IMG/VR virus record: IMGVR_UViG_3300042923_000379 | Span: 1 to 53,273 of that record | From: a virus | Length of the DNA: 53,273 nucleotides | Reading direction: 5' to 3' (one strand) | Part shown: positions 7,164 to 15,169 of the stretch, one piece after another | Numbering within the stretch: position 1 is the first letter of the stretch | Layout: each line of letters starts with the position of its first letter | Translations under genes and position numbers: made by a program | The notes under the pieces: model-generated | Seen by the model: only the letters and a program-made list of their open reading frames with translations | Told to the model about the DNA's origin: nothing | The model's database searches: none

Positions 7164-7403
7164 TTATTCTTTCATAATCTTTAAAGCTATTTCTAAACCA
7201 TCTAATACCCCTCGGTTATATGAGGTCTTTTGTATTCCTAACTCAAATTTTTTTTGCTCTATAAATCCTTCAAGCCTTACTAAATTATCAGTTTTTCTAT
7301 ATTCACATGTAACCAAATCTTTTAATCCTTGATTGGTTTTTCTAGCTTTACACCATCCGTTATTGTTATAAACGCATCCATTACATATTTTATCTTTACC
7401 CAT
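7164..7403 (-). CDS. cysteine-rich hypothetical protein
   Basis: 79 residues with CNGC..C..C in the first 33 residues, consistent with a small zinc knuckle, followed by helices. No family is recognised. Confidence 0.55.
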   Translation of the reverse strand: MGKDKICNGCVYNNNGWCKARKTNQGLKDLVTCEYRKTDNLVRLEGFIEQKKFELGIQKTSYNRGVLDGLEIALKIMKE

Positions 7404-7423
7404 ATAAACAAAACTCCTTTACA

Positions 7424-7609
7424 TCAATTTTCTTTTAAAAACATTTCTAAATCTCTACACATATTCCTAATTTCTTCTTTATTGCCCTCAATAGAAAAAT
7501 CCGTATCTCTTATTAACCCATCTAATTTCTTTGCTATTTCACTTCCAAAGTTTAATTTTTCTTTTATTCTTCTTGCTTCAAAAACTAATCTCATTTCTAC
7601 TAAATTCAT
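7424..7609 (-). CDS. small helical hypothetical protein
   Basis: 61 residues, all-helical and charged, located directly downstream of the SSB gene in the same operon. Function unknown. Confidence 0.5.
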   Translation of the reverse strand: MNLVEMRLVFEARRIKEKLNFGSEIAKKLDGLIRDTDFSIEGNKEEIRNMCRDLEMFLKEN

Positions 7610-7620
7610 GCTATTCCTCC

Positions 7621-8046
7621 TTAAAATGGAATTTCACCATCGTCCACTGGACACATATCTTCATCATCAAAATTCATTCTATCCCCAAATGTATCCTGTT
7701 GTGGTTGTGAGAATGAAGCATCAGCTTGTTTACCTTTGCTTAGAAAACTAACTTCATTGGCTACTACTTCAGTTACATATCTCTTAGTGCCGTCTTTAGC
7801 ATCATAAGTTCTTGTTTGTATTCTTCCACTGATAGCCATTAAACTACCTTTACTCATGTAATTAGCCGTAGATTCAGCTTGTTTACCCCAAATTGTTACT
7901 GATATAAAATCAGCTTCTCTTTGTTTGGTAACTGAATTATATTTATCTACTGCTAGAGTTATTGTTGTTACTGCTGTTCCATTACCTGGAGTAAGTTTAA
8001 GTTCTGGATCTTTTGTTAATCTTCCAATAAGTACCACTTTATTCAT
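7621..8046 (-). CDS. ssb: single-stranded DNA-binding protein
   Basis: 141 residues. The N-terminal OB fold (residues 1-105) begins MNKVVLIGRLTKDPEL with the usual FISVTIWGKQAE segment. A flexible Gln/Asp-rich tail ends in the acidic tip DDGEIPF that recruits partner proteins. It covers ssDNA in phage replication and recombination, together with the Rad52-like protein and RecU encoded upstream. Confidence 0.97.
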   Translation of the reverse strand: MNKVVLIGRLTKDPELKLTPGNGTAVTTITLAVDKYNSVTKQREADFISVTIWGKQAESTANYMSKGSLMAISGRIQTRTYDAKDGTKRYVTEVVANEVSFLSKGKQADASFSQPQQDTFGDRMNFDDEDMCPVDDGEIPF

Positions 8047-8066
8047 ATTTTTATCCTTCTTTCTTT

Positions 8067-8306
8067 TTATAATTTATTGAATATTAGTTTTGAATAAACA
8101 TTTGCTACGAATATTATTAGAGCATTAAGAGCTATGAATACTATCAAACCATTTTTATTTATTGATTGATTTATTGTAAAAATTAATGCATTTTCTCCAG
8201 TTGTTGTTTGTCCACCTATAAAGAAAATCATAATTACCATTCCTAACATAGAAGTTCCTGCTATATAGATTTCAAATACCTCTCTTAATACCTTTTTAAA
8301 CTTCAT
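8067..8306 (-). CDS. small membrane protein
   Basis: 79 residues with two predicted transmembrane segments (about 16-32 and 54-72). No family is recognised. Its start overlaps the stop of a 30-residue membrane peptide (ATGA). Confidence 0.55.
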   Translation of the reverse strand: MKFKKVLREVFEIYIAGTSMLGMVIMIFFIGGQTTTGENALIFTINQSINKNGLIVFIALNALIIFVANVYSKLIFNKL

Positions 8307-8395
8307 TTCTTTTCATCCCTCCCTGCTGCTATACATAAACACCAAAATGATAAAACTATTAGTATATAAACAATTCCACCTATTACCCATCCCAT
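8303..8395 (-). CDS. 30-residue membrane peptide
   Basis: Begins MGWVIGGIVYILIVLSFW: one transmembrane helix and a charged tail (GRDEKK). The ATG directly follows the methyltransferase stop, and its own stop overlaps the next ATG by 4 nt, so the chain looks translationally coupled. Confidence 0.5.
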   Translation of the reverse strand: MGWVIGGIVYILIVLSFWCLCIAAGRDEKK

Positions 8396-9118
8396 CTAAT
8401 CACTTCCCATTAAACCAATATAGTTTTCTATATAGCTTTCATTAATTTCCGTTGCCACCCAATCACGCTCATTTTTTATACAGTTCTTTATTTCACTTCC
8501 GGAACCTGCAAAAGGTATATATATCAAATCACCTTTGTTACTAGATACTTTAATTATCCTATCAGATAATTCCAAAGGCTTTTGCGTTGGATGTCCTGTA
8601 AATTCTTTCGCATTTCTTTGTACCCTGGACACCCTCCAAACTGTTCCACAAGTTTTCCCTAGCACATTATGTGTTCTCCCTCCACCGGGTCTTATGGCTT
8701 CATATGGAACCCTTATAAAGTCAGCGTTATATGTGTACTTATCTGATTTGGTTAAAAATAAAATGTTCTCGTGCTCAATTCTAAATTTTCTAGTACCGCC
8801 TTGTCCTGTTGCAAAGTGCCACACTATAGCATTTTGAAATCTAAACCCTATTTCTCTTGATATATCACATAGTTTGAATATATGAGGAGAGCCCCCATAG
8901 ATGTAGATACTTCCATTATCATCTAATATCCTATAACAACATTTAATCCATTCCTCAGACCATTTATAAAATTCTTTCTCTGTTTTCCATTGGTTGTCCC
9001 ATTCGTCTTTTACCATCTTATAATATGGAGGATCTGCTATTATTAATTTTGGTTTTATATCAGTTTGTTTCATAAACTCTATACAATCTTCATTTAATAT
9101 AATTCCCAAGAGCATCAC
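8396..9118 (-). CDS. site-specific DNA methyltransferase (beta class)
   Basis: 240 residues. The catalytic motif IV DPPY is at 29-32 and the AdoMet-binding motif (FAGSGS) is at about 203-208. Motif IV before motif I is the beta-class order of N6-adenine or N4-cytosine enzymes. GHPTQKPLEL just before motif I is typical. No restriction nuclease lies alongside, so it is an orphan enzyme, probably protecting phage DNA from host restriction. It overlaps the upstream gene by 4 nt. Confidence 0.92.
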   Translation of the reverse strand: MMLLGIILNEDCIEFMKQTDIKPKLIIADPPYYKMVKDEWDNQWKTEKEFYKWSEEWIKCCYRILDDNGSIYIYGGSPHIFKLCDISREIGFRFQNAIVWHFATGQGGTRKFRIEHENILFLTKSDKYTYNADFIRVPYEAIRPGGGRTHNVLGKTCGTVWRVSRVQRNAKEFTGHPTQKPLELSDRIIKVSSNKGDLIYIPFAGSGSEIKNCIKNERDWVATEINESYIENYIGLMGSD

Positions 9119-9714
9119 CCCTTAAAGAACTTATTTTTAGTCTTAAGGTTATTTAGTATCTCTTTGTGTCTTTTCTGCTGCTCTGGTGTAAATTCGCTTA
9201 AATCACATGCATATGGACAGTTAGGTTGTTCCCCTAGTCCTGGTAATAAAATATCCTCATATACTTTGTGTAAAGCACATTCTCGATAATCTTTAGTGCA
9301 TCCTACACAATTTACTTGTGCCATATCCTCGATAATGTTATTAAAGTTCTCTCTATCCATTACAGCATATTTAAAGTGATCTTTTATATCTCTATTTACC
9401 TTTTGCATTGTAAAATCATCTATAAGCCTGTAATCAAATTTTTCAAGCTTTTTATCTAATTTTTGAACTTCCTCTTTATCTAAACTTTGAAGCATTTCTT
9501 TTTTAAACTTTTCCATGTAAGTATGAGCTGTTTTAAGATATTTCTTAGCTTCTGGAGTTAACATTCCACGTTTAGACCAATCTTCCCACATAGGAACTTC
9601 TGAAGGTCTACCGCTTATGCTCCTTAATCCTTCTAATTGCTGCATAACTGCCATAATGCACATCATTGTATTTGCTTCGTCTCTATTCAGGTATCCCCTC
9701 TTTAATTTCTTCAT
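9115..9714 (-). CDS. phage protein with cysteine cluster (DUF5651-like)
   Basis: 199 residues, helical. The C-terminal third holds CVGC, C (RECAL), and CPYAC, which could coordinate a metal. Similar proteins are common in Bacillus and Clostridium phages, but the role is unknown. It overlaps both neighbours. Confidence 0.65.
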   Translation of the reverse strand: MKKLKRGYLNRDEANTMMCIMAVMQQLEGLRSISGRPSEVPMWEDWSKRGMLTPEAKKYLKTAHTYMEKFKKEMLQSLDKEEVQKLDKKLEKFDYRLIDDFTMQKVNRDIKDHFKYAVMDRENFNNIIEDMAQVNCVGCTKDYRECALHKVYEDILLPGLGEQPNCPYACDLSEFTPEQQKRHKEILNNLKTKNKFFKG

Positions 9715-9964
9715 GACTAAACCTCCTATCTACTTCAGTACATATTTCATTAACTATTTTCTTAACTCTTTGGTCTGATATTCTATTATTTTTAAGAACA
9801 TCTGTAATAACTTCCGACATTACTAAACTAAGCTTGTTAGTTTTTTCTTTAATTTGACTATTCAGAAACTCAACATTAGTTGCTTTTTGAAAATGTTCAT
9901 ATTGTGTTTTAGTTAATTTCTTTTTAACATTCTTTCTCGCTTTTCTAGTTTCAGCTCTTCCCAA
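9683..9964 (-). CDS. basic helical hypothetical protein
   Basis: 93 residues, very basic first 20 residues (RKARKNVKKK), helical. It overlaps the next gene by 32 nt. Nucleic acid binding is plausible from charge only. Confidence 0.6.
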   Translation of the reverse strand: MGRAETRKARKNVKKKLTKTQYEHFQKATNVEFLNSQIKEKTNKLSLVMSEVITDVLKNNRISDQRVKKIVNEICTEVDRRFSHEEIKEGIPE

Positions 9965-9968
9965 AATA

Positions 9969-10733
9969 TCACCCCTTTAAGGCTGCTTTAAGCCTATCTG
10001 ATATAGATAACTCTGTTTTATCCATTGTTTTAGCTATTGAAGCACATGAGTAGCCTTGATTATATAACTCAATCATTTTCTTCTTTTCTTCATCTGTCCA
10101 TTTAATATGATTGTCTCTAGGTACTGGTCTATATGGTGTTCCTAAATCCATTAATCTTCTTTTTATTGATGCTTCGGTTCTTTTAAAGGTTGCTGCTAGA
10201 TCTTTGTATGTGTATCTATTACTCTTAGTAAGTTCTATTAAAAGAAGTTCATCTTTCTTTGACCATGGTCTATTCCAGTTATTTTTACTTGGATGCATTT
10301 GGTCAGCTTTTCTTTTTATATCTACCCACTCGGGTTCTTTCCCTAATGAACCTTTTTCAAATCTAGCAAAATTAAGAAGCTGCTTGTTATTTTCTGCCCA
10401 TGCCCAAAACTTTTCTATGCTTATAACTCTAAATTTCTTTTGAATAACTTTCTTGTATCTCCATGGGAATCCATAATCTTTAAATTTCTTAATATACCAA
10501 GTCATGCTATTTGTTAATCCTATGGCTATAAATAATTGATTTAGCGTTATTTCTTCCCCACTATGCAAGTTATCTTCATAACCTAGTCTATTAGCTTTTA
10601 ATTTGATAGCATTAACACTTTTACCTAGTTTGTTAGCTATATATGTTGTTGCCACTACTCCCCATTTACTTTCTAAATAATCAATTTCTTCTTGTGTCCA
10701 TGGTTTACCCACCTTTATCCTCCTCCAGTTCAA
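9969..10733 (-). CDS. SANT/Myb-like DNA-binding protein
   Basis: 254 residues with three HTH/SANT-type modules: WTQEEIDYLESKWG near 12, WSKKDELLLIELTK near 158 and WTDEEKKKMIELYNQG near 211, each with the W..EE tryptophan pattern. The middle (65-130) may hold another DNA-binding unit. It is likely a multi-domain phage regulator or genome-binding protein. Confidence 0.7.
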   Translation of the reverse strand: MNWRRIKVGKPWTQEEIDYLESKWGVVATTYIANKLGKSVNAIKLKANRLGYEDNLHSGEEITLNQLFIAIGLTNSMTWYIKKFKDYGFPWRYKKVIQKKFRVISIEKFWAWAENNKQLLNFARFEKGSLGKEPEWVDIKRKADQMHPSKNNWNRPWSKKDELLLIELTKSNRYTYKDLAATFKRTEASIKRRLMDLGTPYRPVPRDNHIKWTDEEKKKMIELYNQGYSCASIAKTMDKTELSISDRLKAALKG

Positions 10734-10935
10734 ACTTTATTTGCCCTTTAATTAACTCAGCTTTACGTTTCTTTTCTTCAAGTTTTTGTTTTCTCTTTTT
10801 CTTTTCTTCTTTATCTAATTTCATTAATTTCTTTTTACATGTACTTCCTAAACCTAATTTTTTAGATTCTTCTGTTTTGAGCTTTCTTTTGCATAGTAAA
10901 CATCTTTCATGCAAGGTATCACCTTCTTTATACAC
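10705..10935 (-). CDS. small zinc-binding protein (DUF6011-like)
   Basis: 76 residues. CLLCKRKLKTEESKKLGLGSTC is the DUF6011-type zinc motif (CxxC plus GxGxxCxxK). A highly charged lysine-rich helix follows. It overlaps the next gene by 29 nt. Confidence 0.65.
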   Translation of the reverse strand: MYKEGDTLHERCLLCKRKLKTEESKKLGLGSTCKKKLMKLDKEEKKKRKQKLEEKKRKAELIKGQIKFELEEDKGG

Positions 10936-10941
10936 CTAAAG

Positions 10942-11145
10942 TTAACAACACATAATGGTTAACGTTATAATCTTTTTACTTCCTTTTTTACGATAATACT
11001 CATATTCATTTAGAAAGTCGCAATCTTGATTTATCTTCCTATATCCTTGTACTCGTAATTCGTGTACTTTTTTACGAAATTTCTTGCTAGAGCCTTTTTC
11101 CCAAGCTGCAAAAACAAAATCGCCTTTAACTATACTAATGTGCAT
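10942..11145 (-). CDS. small basic hypothetical protein
   Basis: 67 residues starting MHISIVKGDF, basic. No family is recognised. It ends 7 nt before the next gene. Confidence 0.5.
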   Translation of the reverse strand: MHISIVKGDFVFAAWEKGSSKKFRKKVHELRVQGYRKINQDCDFLNEYEYYRKKGSKKIITLTIMCC

Positions 11146-11159
11146 GTTTTCACCTCTAA

Positions 11160-11195
11160 TTCATATGAGAATATATTGTTATACCCTCATATGAA
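11160..11195. repeat. 10-bp inverted repeat between genes
   Basis: TTCATATGAG (11160-11169) and CTCATATGAA (11186-11195) with a 16-nt AT loop. T-rich sequence follows on the plus side only. It could be a weak terminator for antisense transcription or an operator. Confidence 0.5.
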
Positions 11196-11207
11196 GTTAT
11201 TTTTAAA

Positions 11208-11750
11208 TTATTTTACATAGTCAAAGAACTCTTGACCTCGTGTAGAAAATTCTTTAACCATAGAACGCACCAAGTTAAATGACATTTCAGAATGATTTTG
11301 ATTTTCTATTTCCTTTTTAGCTTCTTCGAGCGTTCCATCCTTAAGGATTTTTATAATATCTAAACAACACTTTAATTCCATTCCTTGATATAAGTCATTT
11401 AGTCTGATTGGAACTATTTTGTCCCAAAGTTCTAATTTATCTTTCTCTAAAATTTCTCTACCTTTTTGCATCCACATTTTTGTTTTTTCTGGTATTGAAT
11501 CTATATGTTCTTGTTTTTGTCTTTCATATTCCTCATTTTGTTTTCTAATATTTTCATCAAATTCTTTTTTAATACTTCCTGTTATTTCCTTATAAACACT
11601 ATCTATTGTTACACTATCCGAATATAGTTTGTGCCCATTAAAATTACCAAAAACTAACTCTCCTTTATTTTTATAAACTAATAATTCATTAACACATTCA
11701 TCTATGTTTCTACCAACACAAAATTCTATTTCTTTATATTGATTATCCAT
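11208..11750 (-). CDS. hypothetical protein with central coiled coil
   Basis: 180 residues. A beta-rich N-terminus (1-50) is followed by a charged helix (about 62-90, NIRKQNEEYERQKQEH) and a helical C-terminus. No family is recognised. Confidence 0.65.
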   Translation of the reverse strand: MDNQYKEIEFCVGRNIDECVNELLVYKNKGELVFGNFNGHKLYSDSVTIDSVYKEITGSIKKEFDENIRKQNEEYERQKQEHIDSIPEKTKMWMQKGREILEKDKLELWDKIVPIRLNDLYQGMELKCCLDIIKILKDGTLEEAKKEIENQNHSEMSFNLVRSMVKEFSTRGQEFFDYVK

Positions 11751-11794
11751 GTAAAACCCTCCCTATATTTATTAATTATCTTTCTCTAATTCAT

Positions 11795-11980
11795 CTACCA
11801 ACTTTTTGTTTTACTCCAGTTTTTAAAATCTAAACATTTTCCAAAAGTCCAATTTTCCCTATCACTTTTCCAAAACGAGTATGCAATTCTACCTCTTTTT
11901 TGAATATTTTGACTTTTGTAAAGTTCTTTTTTAGAATCATCTTTCGCCATTTGATAAGCGACTTTTTGAAACTTATTCAT
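11795..11980 (-). CDS. small basic hypothetical protein
   Basis: 61 residues, rich in Lys/Arg and aromatic residues. Its start overlaps the stop of the upstream gene by 1 nt. Confidence 0.5.
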   Translation of the reverse strand: MNKFQKVAYQMAKDDSKKELYKSQNIQKRGRIAYSFWKSDRENWTFGKCLDFKNWSKTKSW

Positions 11981-12186
11981 CAGCTTTCTCCATTCATTTT
12001 TTCTAAATCTTCTTGTGCATAGATAACATTCTTTCTACAGTTTGCACATGTTTTTATTAGCTCCTCTGTTCCGCAATCTATATATCCATGGCAGTAATAT
12101 ACGGGCTTGCCATTAGTGTCATGATATTCAATACTTGGTTTGCCTTTTTGTTTAACTTCTCCTTTTTTAACCGCCTGACAACTCAT
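11980..12186 (-). CDS. zinc-finger-like small protein
   Basis: 68 residues with C33, C38, CANC near 47-50 and paired histidines, suggesting one metal site. No family is recognised. Confidence 0.55.
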   Translation of the reverse strand: MSCQAVKKGEVKQKGKPSIEYHDTNGKPVYYCHGYIDCGTEELIKTCANCRKNVIYAQEDLEKMNGES

Positions 12187-12216
12187 TTATTAACCTCTCC
12201 CATATAATAAACTATT

Positions 12217-12510
12217 TTAAGCTTGTAAGTATTTTTCTTTAAATCTAGCATAAGCTTTGTCAAAATCTACATATTCATCAACATCTATAATAAGGTCTGC
12301 TATTTCTTTATCAGCATCAGCAACTTTAAAGAAATCTAAATCACAACATTCTCTTTGAATATCTCTATCAAAACCAATGATTAAATTTTCTTCTTCATCA
12401 CAATCTTTATACTCAATGCAAGTTAATTCACTAGAATATACTGCTCCAAAATCACTATCACCAACTTCTTCTTGCTGATAATGACAACAAAATCTACAGT
12501 TTCTATTCAT
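12217..12510 (-). CDS. acidic cysteine-rich hypothetical protein
   Basis: 97 residues beginning MNRNCRFCCHY, very acidic afterwards. Cys and His in the first 10 residues and C31/C55/C56 may bind metal. Unknown role. Confidence 0.55.
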   Translation of the reverse strand: MNRNCRFCCHYQQEEVGDSDFGAVYSSELTCIEYKDCDEEENLIIGFDRDIQRECCDLDFFKVADADKEIADLIIDVDEYVDFDKAYARFKEKYLQA

Positions 12511-12533
12511 TATTAATACACCTCTTTATCAAA

Positions 12534-12773
12534 TTACTCATTAGCTTCTTTTAAACACTTTAAACAAACATGTTTACCCTTGAAGTTAACTATTCTATCA
12601 ACTTCCCCGCAGAATACGCAACCTGGAGCATACTTCTTTAAGATTATTTGTTCACCTTCTGTATAAATCTCTAGTGGATCTCCAACTTCTATATTCATTG
12701 TTCTTCTTAATTCTTTTGGTATTACTATCCTTCCTAACTCGTCTACTCTTCTTACTATTCCTGTACTTTTCAT
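12534..12773 (-). CDS. AbrB-family transcriptional regulator
   Basis: 79 residues. The swapped-hairpin DNA-binding domain is clear (STGIVRRVDELGRIVIPKEL, residues 3-22, then MNIEVGDPLEIY). The C-terminal extension has C52/C55 and C70/C73, a zinc ribbon. AbrB proteins are transition-state regulators in spore-formers, so the phage copy may act on its own early genes or on host genes. Confidence 0.92.
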   Translation of the reverse strand: MKSTGIVRRVDELGRIVIPKELRRTMNIEVGDPLEIYTEGEQIILKKYAPGCVFCGEVDRIVNFKGKHVCLKCLKEANE

Positions 12774-13016
12774 TTAATTTTCCTCCTCAATATAAAAATC
12801 ACTTAAATCTGATTCTTGGATATTACCTCTTTGTGTTTGGTCTACCATGTGCCAATTTACTTCCGCTATCTCACATACCTGTTTACCTTCATCATCAACT
12901 AAATCCAAAGGTAAATTAGCATTAAACAATTTTTCTTTTGCTTCTTCTTCGTTTTCAGCTTCAATCCCATAACATATTCTTGCAACTATACTTGCCTCTC
13001 CATAAAAAGTTTTCAT
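12774..13016 (-). CDS. acidic hypothetical protein
   Basis: 80 residues, beta-alpha-beta with an acidic C-terminus. It starts MKTFYGEASIVARICY and has an EENEEEAKEKLF helix like those of the paralogue pair at 3.3-3.8 kb. Its stop directly adjoins the AbrB start. Confidence 0.55.
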   Translation of the reverse strand: MKTFYGEASIVARICYGIEAENEEEAKEKLFNANLPLDLVDDEGKQVCEIAEVNWHMVDQTQRGNIQESDLSDFYIEEEN

Positions 13017-13047
13017 TTAATTTTCCTCGCTTTCATTTTTTATTTTT

Positions 13048-13296
13048 TTAAGATTCTATCCAACCTAAAACTCTGCTTTTTCTATATTTTTTATTTTTAG
13101 CAATTTTGGCTTCATAAGTAATTCCAAAACTACTATCACCTAATTTGTCATTTTCATTTTTCTTTATTTCTTGCAATATTTCATGAACTGAATAACTATA
13201 ATAAGGAGCAATTAATTTTATAGCATGTTTTAAACTTTTAGCGATAATTACTCCATCTAAACAATCGTTTAATTCGAAATATTTAAGTGTTTTCAT
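13048..13296 (-). CDS. hypothetical protein
   Basis: 82 residues, alpha/beta. No recognised motif. The ATG overlaps the stop of the small membrane ORF upstream (ATGA). Confidence 0.55.
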   Translation of the reverse strand: MKTLKYFELNDCLDGVIIAKSLKHAIKLIAPYYSYSVHEILQEIKKNENDKLGDSSFGITYEAKIAKNKKYRKSRVLGWIES

Positions 13297-13394
13297 TCTT
13301 TTTTCTTCCTTTCTTTAATTTTGATTATTAAAACCTCGATTAATTTCATTGCAAAAAATCCACACACTACAATTCCAATAAACTTTAATTCCAA
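13293..13394 (-). CDS. 33-residue membrane peptide
   Basis: From TTG 13394 (AAGGTGAT about 7 nt upstream); a GTG at 13406 would add four residues. One transmembrane helix (FIGIVVCGFFAMKLIEVL) is followed by a lysine-rich tail. Confidence 0.45.
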   Translation of the reverse strand: MELKFIGIVVCGFFAMKLIEVLIIKIKERKKKE

Positions 13395-13398
13395 TTTT

Positions 13399-14013
13399 TC
13401 AATCACCTTCCTTTATTTTTATAGGATAAACTTTGTGAAGTTCGCTCATTTTCTTCATTCCTCGTAAACTCACTTCATCAAAATGTTTTGAACATAAACT
13501 TATCTTAAGTTCATCTTTTCCGACCTTGTACAATGTTCCTTGACTTCCACAGATACAACAAGCATGTCTCTTTATGCAGCTGTACAAATAGGCTGAGATA
13601 TCATCTGTATACTCTATAGGGTTATTAGCTAAAGCAATATCGTTATCTATACAAGTATCTATTAAGAACGTTATAAACTCCTTAGCTATTTCTAAATTGC
13701 AATTTGATAAAGAGAACATTTCTATATCATTTTTCATACAAAATTCTAGTGTTAGTATGTCTCTTAATTGCTCTGTAACATATCCTGTTACAAATGACAT
13801 TTCTTTAAATATTGCAAATATTTTCGCTCTTTGCTCTGCTGAAATTCTTCTTGGATCATCAAACTTTATTTCTCCAGATAATCCTTTTTCTGTTTTATAT
13901 CTTAATATTTCCTCTTTGCTTAAATCTGTTTCTAGTTGCAATATTGACTTTCCATTGACTTCTTTTATTCCTGTTACTTTGAATGAGTTCCATAATTGTT
14001 TTAATTTCCTCAC
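13399..14013 (-). CDS. putative HNHc nuclease (phage HNHc_6 type)
   Basis: 204 residues. The middle segment FDDPRRISAEQRAKIFAI and the C-terminal HACCICG...SLCSKHFDEV with histidines are the hallmark of the HNHc_6 family found beside recombination genes in Firmicute phages. CxxC plus CxKH form the zinc/His-metal site. It probably takes part in recombination intermediate processing with RecU and SSB. The GTG start lies inside the 3' end of the upstream gene. Confidence 0.75.
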   Translation of the reverse strand: MRKLKQLWNSFKVTGIKEVNGKSILQLETDLSKEEILRYKTEKGLSGEIKFDDPRRISAEQRAKIFAIFKEMSFVTGYVTEQLRDILTLEFCMKNDIEMFSLSNCNLEIAKEFITFLIDTCIDNDIALANNPIEYTDDISAYLYSCIKRHACCICGSQGTLYKVGKDELKISLCSKHFDEVSLRGMKKMSELHKVYPIKIKEGD

Positions 14014-14251
14014 CTTCTTTTATCCACTTGTAAAGTTTCCAGATTCCTATATTCCAAACCTTATTACACTTAATCTTTCTATCTTTTTTTGTATAGTGCT
14101 TATAATCACCTTTATAACCATGTGTTTTTAACATTATCCACTTTATAGCTTCTTCTATATATCCTGCCATTCCATACAAGAATAGAATTGTTATTAATAC
14201 ATAGAAGGTTTCTAGCCTAAATTCAATCGTTTGATATGACATAAACTCCAC
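13895..14251 (-). CDS. hypothetical membrane-anchored protein
   Basis: 118 residues. A transmembrane segment (about 14-32) is followed by a basic region (KGDYKHYTKKDRKIK). The last 40 residues overlap the next gene by 119 nt in another frame, so the natural C-terminus may have been lost to a frameshift. It is the first gene of the leftward operon from the switch promoter at 14.3 kb. Confidence 0.55.
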   Translation of the reverse strand: MEFMSYQTIEFRLETFYVLITILFLYGMAGYIEEAIKWIMLKTHGYKGDYKHYTKKDRKIKCNKVWNIGIWKLYKWIKEGEEIKTIMELIQSNRNKRSQWKVNIATRNRFKQRGNIKI

Positions 14252-14273
14252 CTCATTTACACCTTTTTACTTT

Positions 14274-14332
14274 ATACCATTATTATACCACTATGGTATC
14301 ACCTTTACAACACTTAATTAAAATGTTATTAT
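14274..14332. promoter_or_regulatory. divergent promoter pair with palindromic operator
   Basis: Leftward promoter: -35 TTGTAA (14310-14305), 17-bp spacer, -10 TATAAT (14287-14282). Rightward promoter: -35 TTTACA (14304-14309), 17-bp spacer, -10 TATTAT (14327-14332). The two -35 boxes occupy the same bases. The palindrome ATACCActaTGGTAT (14285-14299) overlaps the leftward -10 and spacer, and a further ATACCA half-site lies one turn away (14274-14279). This fits control by the adjacent ribbon-helix-helix protein. Confidence 0.7.
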
Positions 14333-14350
14333 ATTTTTGAGGTGATTTTA

Positions 14351-14503
14351 GTGTCTATAAGTGATAAAAACTTGAGAAGAAATATTACATTTCCAAAAGA
14401 ATTATTAGCTGAGCTTCAAAAAGCCGCTAAAATTGAAAATAGAAGTTTAAATAATTTAGTAATAACTGTTCTCATGGATTATTTAGCCAAGAAGGAAAAT
14501 TAA
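14351..14503 (+). CDS. Arc/CopG-type ribbon-helix-helix repressor
   Basis: 50 residues from GTG with GAGGTGAT upstream. It opens MSISDKNLRRNITFPKEL; the NITFP strand and following helices (ELQKAAKIENRSLNNLVITVL) are a ribbon-helix-helix fold. This is an isolated plus-strand gene within a long minus-strand region, and its stop overlaps the RecU stop. It probably represses the leftward promoter 50 bp upstream and perhaps itself. Confidence 0.85.
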   Translation: MSISDKNLRRNITFPKELLAELQKAAKIENRSLNNLVITVLMDYLAKKEN

Positions 14504-14982
14504 ATTCCTTCTTTTTCTTTGCCCATAAATTCAAGATCATATCTATATCTAACTTTCTTTTTATGCTGAGGAATAAGCGTTCCATGTTCTTTTAAAAAGT
14601 CTATTGGAATCGATTTTCTAGTAGATAATTCTATGAATTTATTTATCTTGGCCGCATCTATAAAATAAGTTTCTTCCACATCTCTAAAGTTAAATATATA
14701 TCCTGCATCTACTCCAAGTTTTGAAGCTGCTTCTAATCCTTTGATTTGATTTTCTCTTATGCAACTTAAAGGAATTGACTTACCTTTATGGCTTTTAAGT
14801 TCCAGTAACCATAGTTTATTGTTATAAACTATAAAGTCACATATATTGGTTTGTGTGAATCTTGCTTTTTCTCCGCCTTGCCAATTTCCTGCACTATCCC
14901 TTAGCTTATATTTAAACCAATTTACTGGTACTGAATCCATAAAGTCTCTTTCAAATTTCTTTCCATCATTCATTTGTTTCAC
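14500..14982 (-). CDS. recU: RecU-like Holliday junction resolvase
   Basis: 160 residues. The nuclease core is visible: GKKFERDF at 7-14, CDFIVYNNKLWLLELKSHKG (catalytic Asp, Glu and Lys) and IRENQIKGLEAASKLGVDAGYIFNFRD. It resolves branched DNA during phage recombination and packaging. The length is normal for phage RecU. Confidence 0.9.
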   Translation of the reverse strand: MKQMNDGKKFERDFMDSVPVNWFKYKLRDSAGNWQGGEKARFTQTNICDFIVYNNKLWLLELKSHKGKSIPLSCIRENQIKGLEAASKLGVDAGYIFNFRDVEETYFIDAAKINKFIELSTRKSIPIDFLKEHGTLIPQHKKKVRYRYDLEFMGKEKEGI

Positions 14983-15169
14983 CTTCTATTTCATCTTCTA
15001 ATATCATTTTCCCACCCATACAAGCCCTTATTATGTCTTTCCTTATATATTTACCCTTGTCCATAGTCATAAGCTTACAAAGGCTTCTAGTGGCATTAAA
15101 ACTTATTTGTAATACATCTTGAATTTCTTCTAGTTCATATTCATTTTTCAACAATCTCATTTCTACCAA
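14966..15169 (-). CDS. small HTH-like protein
   Basis: 67 residues with a helix pattern typical of excisionase-like HTH (YELEEIQDVLQISFNATRSL then GKYIRKDIIRAC). It overlaps RecU by 17 nt. Its role is not known. Confidence 0.5.
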   Translation of the reverse strand: MVEMRLLKNEYELEEIQDVLQISFNATRSLCKLMTMDKGKYIRKDIIRACMGGKMILEDEIEGETNE

